Assembly (NCBI RefSeq): GCF_001894885.1
Contig: NZ_BCXB01000035.1
Span: 1-38,196, forward strand
DNA: 38,196 bases
Source: Rhodococcus marinonascens NBRC 14363
GTDB taxonomy: Bacteria; Actinomycetota; Actinomycetes; Mycobacteriales; Mycobacteriaceae
Direction of reading: 5' to 3'
This document shows, piece by piece, positions 33,195 to 38,196 of the stretch. Positions within the stretch are counted from its first letter, which is position 1; the number at the start of each line of letters is the position of its first letter. The position numbers and the translations under genes are program-made. Below the pieces are notes generated by a model that saw only the letters and a program-made list of their open reading frames with translations, searched no databases and had not been told where the DNA came from.

Positions 33195-36100
33195 GTGAGT
33201 GATGAGGGCGGCTACGGCCGGTTCGGGACGTTGTCCCGGCAAGAGTTGGAGCGTTACTGCTACCTGGACGACAAGGACCGGGATCTGATTGCCGCTCGGC
33301 GGCGCGACTACAACCGGCTCGGGTTCAGTGTTCAACTGGTGACAGTTCGACATCTCGGCATGTTCCTGGCCGATCCGCTGGACGTGCCCGCGGAGCTGGT
33401 GGGCTATCTGGCCGAGCAGCTCGGCATCGACGACCCGACGTGCGTGAAGCGCTACGTGGATCGGGAGAAAACGAAGCTCGAACACGCCTGGGAGATTCAG
33501 CGTGAATACGCATTGACCCCGTTCTCCGAGGTTGAGTCCGCGCTGGCGGTGTGGGTGGTGGACCAGGCATGGATCACCGGAGACGGGCCGAAGGCGATCT
33601 TCGCGGGCGCGGTGGTGTGGCTGCGCGAACGTCAGGCTCTGCTTCCCGGCCTGCGGACATTGGAACGGCTGGTCACCGAAAGTCGGCAGGCGGCGGACGA
33701 GCGGTTGTGGTCGCAGCTGAGTGCGGGGCTGACGCCGGATCACGCTTCGGCGCTGGTGGCGTTGCTCGACGCCCCGACCGAGGGCAAACGGCGGGTCAGT
33801 GAGCTCGAACGGCTCCGCAAGGGCGTGTTCCGGCCGTCGTCGAAGGGCATGGTGGCTGCTCTGAACCGGGTGGTCGACCTGCTCGCGGTGGGTGGTGGGC
33901 CATCGGATGTCTCGGGGGTTCCACCCCGGCGGGTGACGGGGCTGGCGACCTACGGGTTGTCGAGCAAAGCGCCGCTGCTGCGCCGCTTGGATCGTGAGCA
34001 CCGCCTGGCCGTGCTCGTCGCGACGGTCGCGCAGCTGCTCGCGCGGGCGACCGACGACGCGCTGGAGCTGTTCGACCTGCTGATGGTCACCGACCTGTTC
34101 TCCAAGGCCGAGCGGGAGTCCAAGGACGAGAAGCTGCGCCGATATCCGCGAGTGTCGCGTTACGCGGGCAAGCTCGCCGCCGCGGTCAGGGTGCTGCTGG
34201 AGATGACGGAGGTGAAACCTGATTTGAGCGTGGAGATGATGTGGGACCACATCGAGAACTCCGTCACCAGGAGCGAGCTGCGTGCCGCCGTCGCGGTCAT
34301 CGGCGAGCTGGTCCCGGTCGACGACGCCGAACTGAACGGTCAACGCCTGGATGAGCTGGCCGGACGCCTGAACACGGTCCGCACGTTCCTGCCGTTGATG
34401 ATGACAACCATCGAGTTCGGTGCCACCGGCGACGGCGCCGCCGTGCTCGCGGCGATGAAAACCCTCGGTGAGTTGATGACGACGAAGACGAAGCTGCTCG
34501 CGAGCTGGTTGGACGCCCGCAAGGTCGACCACGACCTGATCGGCGGCGGCTGGCAACGCCTCGTTTACCAGGAAGGGCGACCGGCCGAGACGGTGGACCG
34601 GGCCCCTACACGATGTGCCTGTTGGAACAGTTCCACCGGCACCTCAAGCACCGCAACATCTTCGCCCCGTCCTCGTCGAGGTGGCGTGACCCCCGAGCGC
34701 ACCTGCTGGCAGGGCCTGCGTGGGAGTCCGCACGCGAGGCCGGCATGAACGCGTTGGGTCTACCGGCAAGCCCGGGTCCGTTGCTCGCCGAGCGTGCCGC
34801 CGAGCTGGACGCCGCCTACCGCGAGCTTGCCGCGCGCCTGGGTGAGGACACCCCGGCGACGGTCGACGACGACGGCAAGCTGCACGTCGCCGCGCTCAGG
34901 GCCACACCGGACCCGCCCTCGCTGGTGGACCTGCGGCGGCGGGTGGAGGCGATGCTGCCGCGCGTCGACCTACCGGAGGTGGTTTTGGAGGTGATGTCAT
35001 GGCATCCCGGCTTCATCGAGGCATTCACCCACACGTCGGGAAACGAGGCCCGTGTGGCGGATCTAGGGCTCTCGGCCGCCGCCGTGCTGTGCGCGTACTC
35101 GATGAACGTGGGGTTCACGGCGGTGGCCGGCGGTGGAGCGGCGGCGTTGACCCGTGATCGCCTGCATCACGTGGACCAGTCCTATGTGCGACCCGAGACC
35201 ATCACCGCAGCCAACGTCGCTCTGATCGAGGCTCAGGCCGAGATCGAATTGGCCCAAGCTTGGGGCGGCGGCCTTCTCGCGTCGGTGGACGGGTTGCGGT
35301 TCGTGGTGCCCGTCCGCACCATCCATGCTCGCCCGAATCCACATTTCTTCGGGCCGAAAAGGGGCATAACCTGGTTGAACATGATCAATGACCAGTCCGC
35401 CGGGCTGGCAGACAAGGTGGTGCGCGGGACACCACGTGACTCGCTGAATTTCGTGGACGTGCTCTACAGCCAGCGGGGTGGGACAGTGCCCGAGTCGATC
35501 ATCACCGATACCGGCTCATACTCCGACATCACCTTCGGGTTGGTGCATCTGATCGGACGGCAGTACCGGCCGCAGCTGGCGAAACTGCCCGATCAACGCC
35601 TCTGGCGCATCGACGTCAACGCCGACTACGGGCCGCTGGGCCGCGCCGCCCGCGGCCGCATCGACGTCGAGAAGATCACCGCACACCGGGAGGACATGTG
35701 CCGGGTCGCGGTGTCGATCCACTCCGGTGAGGTCTCCGCCCACGACGTGACGCGGATGATCTCCCGCGACGGTCAACCGACCCAGTTAGGCCAGGCGATC
35801 GCGCACTACGGGCGGATCTTCAAGACCCTGCACATCCTGCGGTTCGTCGACGACGAACCGTATCGGCGTGAGGGCAAGACCCAGGCCAACCTCATCGAGG
35901 GACGTCACGACCTGGCCCGGCGGATCTTCCACGGTAACAAGGGCGAGATCCACCGTGCCTACTTCGACGGCATGGAAGACCAACTCTCCGCGCTCGGTCT
36001 TGTGCTCAACTGCGTGGTTTTATGGAATACGTTCTATCTCGACCGTGCATTAAACGAGCTACGCACACAAGGATATCCGGTTCTCGACACCGACGTGGCG

Positions 36101-36220
36101 CGGCTGTCGGCGTTCGTGCGCGACCACCTCGGAATCGACGGACACTACAGCTTCCACCTGCCCGACCTCGGCGGACTGCACCGCCCACTGCGCGACCCCG
36201 ACAACCCCGACGACGAGTAG
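33195..36220 (+). pseudogene. tnpA: Tn3-family transposase with one frameshift
   Basis: Two frames together give about 1010 residues, the full Tn3 transposase length. The first (GTG 33195; a TTG at 33183 is also possible) reads GRFGTLSRQELERYCYLDD and runs to VDR at 34601; the second resumes at YTMCLLEQFHRHLKHRNIF. One base is missing in the run GGGCCCCTAC (34600-34609). The DDE region is intact: ITDTGSYSD, RIDVNADYGPLG and GNKGEIHRAYFDG. No classical slippery heptamer is present, so I take it as a mutation (or sequencing error), not programmed shifting. Nothing else in the gene is decayed, so inactivation would be recent. Its end is followed 66 bases later by the stop of the MerR gene on the opposite strand. 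Confidence 0.9.
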
Positions 36221-36286
36221 CCGCGGTGCGGGTCCTTGCCGGCGGCCAGCTACGAAAGAGCGTGTTGCTGCATGGCAATTTAGGCC

Positions 36287-36724
36287 TCAGCGCGACGGGT
36301 GGTCTCGGCAAGTAGGCGGGGCGTGTTCGATGACCCGGCAGACCCCATCGGTGACCCCGACCTGGGTGGCGGCGGCGTGGCGGCGGGTGTGGGTCAGCGC
36401 GCCGCGGAGTTGGCGGAGCTCGGTGATGGTGCGATCGATGTCGGCGACATGCTGATCGAGCAGTCGCAGCACGTGCTGACACGGTGCGCCGCCGCCGCGG
36501 CGCAGCTGGAGGATTTCGCCGATCTCGTCGAGGCGCAGGCCGAGGGTTTTTGCTTGACGGACGAAGGTCAGGGTGGCGAGGTCGTCCTGGCTGAACAGCC
36601 GGTAGCCGGATTCGGTGCGGACGGCGGGCGGGAGTAGGCCCTTGCGTTCGTAGAGCCGGATCGCCTTCGCGCTCAGACCGCTGGCCTGTGCGGCTTGTCC
36701 CACCGTCATCATCTGCGGGTTCAT
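36287..36724 (-). CDS. MerR-family metal-responsive regulator
   Basis: 145 residues from the ATG at 36724, which has GGAGG five bases upstream; upstream in-frame starts (to 36799) would cover the operator. Winged HTH at about 5-75 (MTVGQAAQASGLSAKAIRLY...GYRLFSQDDLATLTFVRQAK), long dimerisation helix, then a C-terminal metal loop. Cysteines C82, C129 and C139 resemble the C82/C117/C126 triad of MerR and the equivalent Cys of PbrR/CadR, with His residues around. Divergent from the metallothionein; the shared region contains two dyads. Metal specificity (Cu, Zn, Cd, Pb, Hg) cannot be fixed from these residues; the metallothionein neighbour favours copper or a thiophilic divalent metal. Confidence 0.9.
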   Translation of the reverse strand: MNPQMMTVGQAAQASGLSAKAIRLYERKGLLPPAVRTESGYRLFSQDDLATLTFVRQAKTLGLRLDEIGEILQLRRGGGAPCQHVLRLLDQHVADIDRTITELRQLRGALTHTRRHAAATQVGVTDGVCRVIEHAPPTCRDHPSR

Positions 36725-36758
36725 AACGGCCTCCTTCACGAGCGATGATAGTGCGCTC

Positions 36759-36773
36759 GGCAAGGTCCTTGCC
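36759..36773. promoter_or_regulatory. Second dyad in the merR-metallothionein interval
   Basis: GGCAAGG-T-CCTTGCC, a perfect 7-bp inverted repeat made of the same CCTTGCC half-site as the main operator. It lies upstream of TATCAT (minus strand, about 36750-36745), a good -10 for the regulator gene, so it may mediate autoregulation. Confidence 0.5.
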
Positions 36774-36778
36774 ATGCC

Positions 36779-36808
36779 TTGACCTTGCCCGTGGGGCAAG
36801 GATCTAGT
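36779..36808 (+). promoter_or_regulatory. MerR-type promoter/operator of the metallothionein gene
   Basis: -35 TTGACC (36779-36784) and a -10 at TCTAGT (36803-36808) or one base later give an 18-19 bp spacer, longer than the optimal 17. The spacer is filled by a perfect dyad CCTTGCCC-GTG-GGGCAAGG (36783-36801). This is the standard arrangement of MerR/CueR/ZntR promoters, where metal-bound regulator untwists the DNA to activate. Confidence 0.8.
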
Positions 36809-36852
36809 GTCGACGGCGACACCGAAACATCAACGCGAAGGAGTATTTTTTC

Positions 36853-37002
36853 ATGGCATTCGTCGAAGGTGAAATCTACCGCTGCTCGGACCCGACCTGC
36901 GGCTGCGAGGTCACCGTCACCAAGGGCGCACCCAAGTCGTGTTCCGGCACCGCCAACCCAACCTGCTGCTGCGGCAAAGAGATGACCAAAATCTCCGGTT
37001 GA
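36853..37002 (+). CDS. Small metallothionein, MymT-like
   Basis: 49 residues from the ATG at 36853; AAGGAG lies nine bases upstream. Seven cysteines: C11, C16, C18, C30 and the run C38-C39-C40. The layout RCSDPTCGCEVTVTKG...CCCGKEM parallels M. tuberculosis MymT (a copper-binding metallothionein with TCxxxGCGCRVRI and CTCG), as I recall it. Cytosolic, no signal peptide. It would sequester Cu(I) or other soft metals. Expressed from the MerR-type promoter upstream. Too short for many gene finders. Downstream to 37200 I see no gene; a 6-bp hairpin GCCCCT/AGGGGC (about 37024-37041) could stop transcription, but has no T-run. Confidence 0.88.
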   Translation: MAFVEGEIYRCSDPTCGCEVTVTKGAPKSCSGTANPTCCCGKEMTKISG

Positions 37003-37200
37003 CATCGGCTGGTCCGTGGCGACGTGCCCCTCGGCCCAGGGGCTGCGAGGTTATCCTCCAGGACGGCGAGGGCCGGGCTACCGGGCACTGGGTCAGAGCA
37101 CCGGCGCTACGCGGTCCCAACAACCGGGGACGACGAGTAGCGCCGGTGTGGACGACGCCACGTCGGGCCGGTGACTGCGGTGGCCGTGAGTGTGTGGCGA

Positions 37201-38166
37201 TCAGGTGGCCTGTGATCGCCGGCCGCGCGCGGCCGGATCGTTGTCTGCTTGCCACTTGCCGAGTGCCTCCGCCGACACCTTCGTGTATTTCGCCAGACTA
37301 CGCACCGATCTGTGCCCGCCCAGTGCCATCAGCATCGGCGTGGACGCGCCCTGCTCCGCCGCGTGGGTGAGGCGGGAATGGCGGAGTTGATGCAGTGTGA
37401 ACGGTCCCCGCTCCAGTCCCCTGGTGTAAGCCTCTAACAGTTCGGCCGCACGGCGATAGGACAACCGGCCACGCCCGCTGGCCTGGTCGACGTCGACCAG
37501 TGCCACGCTCGGCTTGGCCTTGCGGTCGGTCAGGAACACCGGCCCGTACCGGCGCCCGCCGAGCAGTCGGGGCAGCAACCGCGCGGTGCCGGTCTGCCAC
37601 ACGATCACCTCCCGCGCCCCGCCCTTGCGAGTCACTACCGCCCGCCGGTTCACGGTGTCGAGGTGCTCGATGTCGAGCAGCAGCACTTCCTGCGCGCGGG
37701 CGCTGGACTCGTAGAGCATTGTCCAGAGCACCTTTTCGCGCAGCGCGACATCCGAGCCGAGGACATCGGTGATCTCCGCTTCGGTCAGTGCCTTGCTGTA
37801 GTCCGGCGCGGTCGGTTTGACCCGCAGCCGCACCAGCGGATCACCGGTCAGCCAGCCCTGCTCGCGCCAATACGCGCAGGCGGTGCGCAGCGCCGCCAGG
37901 TGGACGTTGAACGTCGACGGCGCCTTCTCGCCCCACACGAAGGTGAACCAGCCGCCCACCCGATCCTCGTTCAACAACGCCACATTCGCGTCCTTGCCGA
38001 AGTCGCGCTCCATTCGGTTCAGCACGACGGCGTACCCGCGGCGGGTGTTCTTCACCGACACCGTGCCGAGGAAAATCCGTATGGCGTCCGCGAGCCGAAC
38101 CCCGGCCGGGGTCGGCGGGATCGGCTCGCGCGACACGGGCGGCAGTACCGTCTGGTCGGTCCCCAT
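37201..38166 (-). CDS. Tyrosine recombinase (phage-integrase family)
   Basis: 321 residues; the ATG at 38166 has GGAGG seven bases upstream, so the gene is complete. N-terminal SAM-like core-binding domain (about 20-115), then the catalytic domain with all residues in order: Arg in SSARAQEVLLLD, Lys in TRKGGAREV, HxLRHS (TLHQLRHSRLTH), His in GGHRSVRSLAKY and the nucleophile Tyr in AKY. It may serve as co-integrate resolvase of the Tn3-type element (as TnpI in Tn4430) or be the integrase of another element beyond the window. Confidence 0.92.
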   Translation of the reverse strand: MGTDQTVLPPVSREPIPPTPAGVRLADAIRIFLGTVSVKNTRRGYAVVLNRMERDFGKDANVALLNEDRVGGWFTFVWGEKAPSTFNVHLAALRTACAYWREQGWLTGDPLVRLRVKPTAPDYSKALTEAEITDVLGSDVALREKVLWTMLYESSARAQEVLLLDIEHLDTVNRRAVVTRKGGAREVIVWQTGTARLLPRLLGGRRYGPVFLTDRKAKPSVALVDVDQASGRGRLSYRRAAELLEAYTRGLERGPFTLHQLRHSRLTHAAEQGASTPMLMALGGHRSVRSLAKYTKVSAEALGKWQADNDPAARGRRSQAT

Positions 38167-38196
38167 CGAGCAGCCTCCCGCGCTACCGCAGACTAA

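Larger units (their letters stand above)
33085..38196. mobile_element. Tn3-family transposon with metal-response cargo (partial)
   Basis: Runs from the candidate left IR to the window edge and includes tnpA (frameshifted), a MerR-type regulator, a metallothionein and a tyrosine recombinase. Tn4430-like elements resolve co-integrates by a tyrosine recombinase, so the integrase may be the resolvase. No serine resolvase is seen. The right boundary is outside the window, and it is not certain that all of these genes belong to one unit. Confidence 0.5.

Noticed and set aside
33102-34556. Long minus-strand open frame opposite tnpA
   Set aside because: Gln/Arg/His-rich composition without motifs and fully antisense to recognisable transposase sequence.
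34598-34612. Programmed -1 frameshifting in tnpA
   Set aside because: No X-XXY-YYZ slippery heptamer in the correct frame and no stop-proximal structure is apparent; Tn3 transposases are not known to need it.
28975-38196. CRISPR array or toxin-antitoxin pair in the accessory region
   Set aside because: No regularly spaced repeats, and the EEP gene has no small partner gene; the repeats present are two-copy duplications from IS remnants.

Overview
The window is high-GC actinobacterial DNA, most likely from Rhodococcus or a close relative in the Mycobacteriales. Positions 1-28974 are a compact core-chromosome block. Its gene content and order follow a neighbourhood I know from Mycobacterium tuberculosis (Rv1637c, uvrA, a DUF1844 gene, infC-rpmI-rplT, tsnR, pheS-pheT, argCJBDFRGH, Rv1683, Rv1684, the Rv1685c-1687c ABC/TetR set, mpg, tyrS), with the stretch between argH and the Rv1683 homologue much shorter than in M. 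tuberculosis. This synteny is recalled knowledge; no alignment was run.

Core layout, left to right: tyrS and mpg (minus); a divergent, translationally coupled ABC-2 ATPase/permease/TetR operon (plus); a Trm112-like protein and a hydrolase/acyl-CoA-synthetase fusion (minus); the complete arginine operon argC-J-B-D-F-R-G-H (minus), with ARG-box-like palindromes over an apparently leaderless argC promoter; a small unknown protein; pheS-pheT; a 23S rRNA methyltransferase; and infC-rpmI-rplT, where infC starts at ATC behind a strong Shine-Dalgarno and has an intrinsic terminator in its leader. Then come a DUF1844 protein, a WYL-domain repressor divergent from an alpha/beta hydrolase, uvrA with a Lys/Ala-rich tail, and a metallo-beta-lactamase-fold hydrolase.

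At about 28975 core synteny stops and an accessory region runs to the end of the window. From 28975 to 33084 it is a graveyard: a frameshifted DUF4190 membrane protein, two differently deleted IS1380-family transposase remnants with a 175-bp direct repeat at their 3' sides, a scrap of another transposase, and the decayed C-terminus of a type ISP restriction-modification enzyme. Inside it sits one intact, markedly AT-richer gene for an exported endonuclease/exonuclease/phosphatase-fold enzyme.

From about 33085 a Tn3-family element begins: a 38-bp GGGG...TAAG end, a tnpA with one frameshift, then a divergent MerR-family regulator and a 49-residue MymT-like metallothionein, and a tyrosine recombinase on the minus strand at the window edge. 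The regulator-metallothionein promoter has the long-spacer, dyad-in-spacer layout of MerR-controlled metal promoters, so this looks like a mobile metal-sequestration (probably copper) cassette. The right end of the transposon is not visible.
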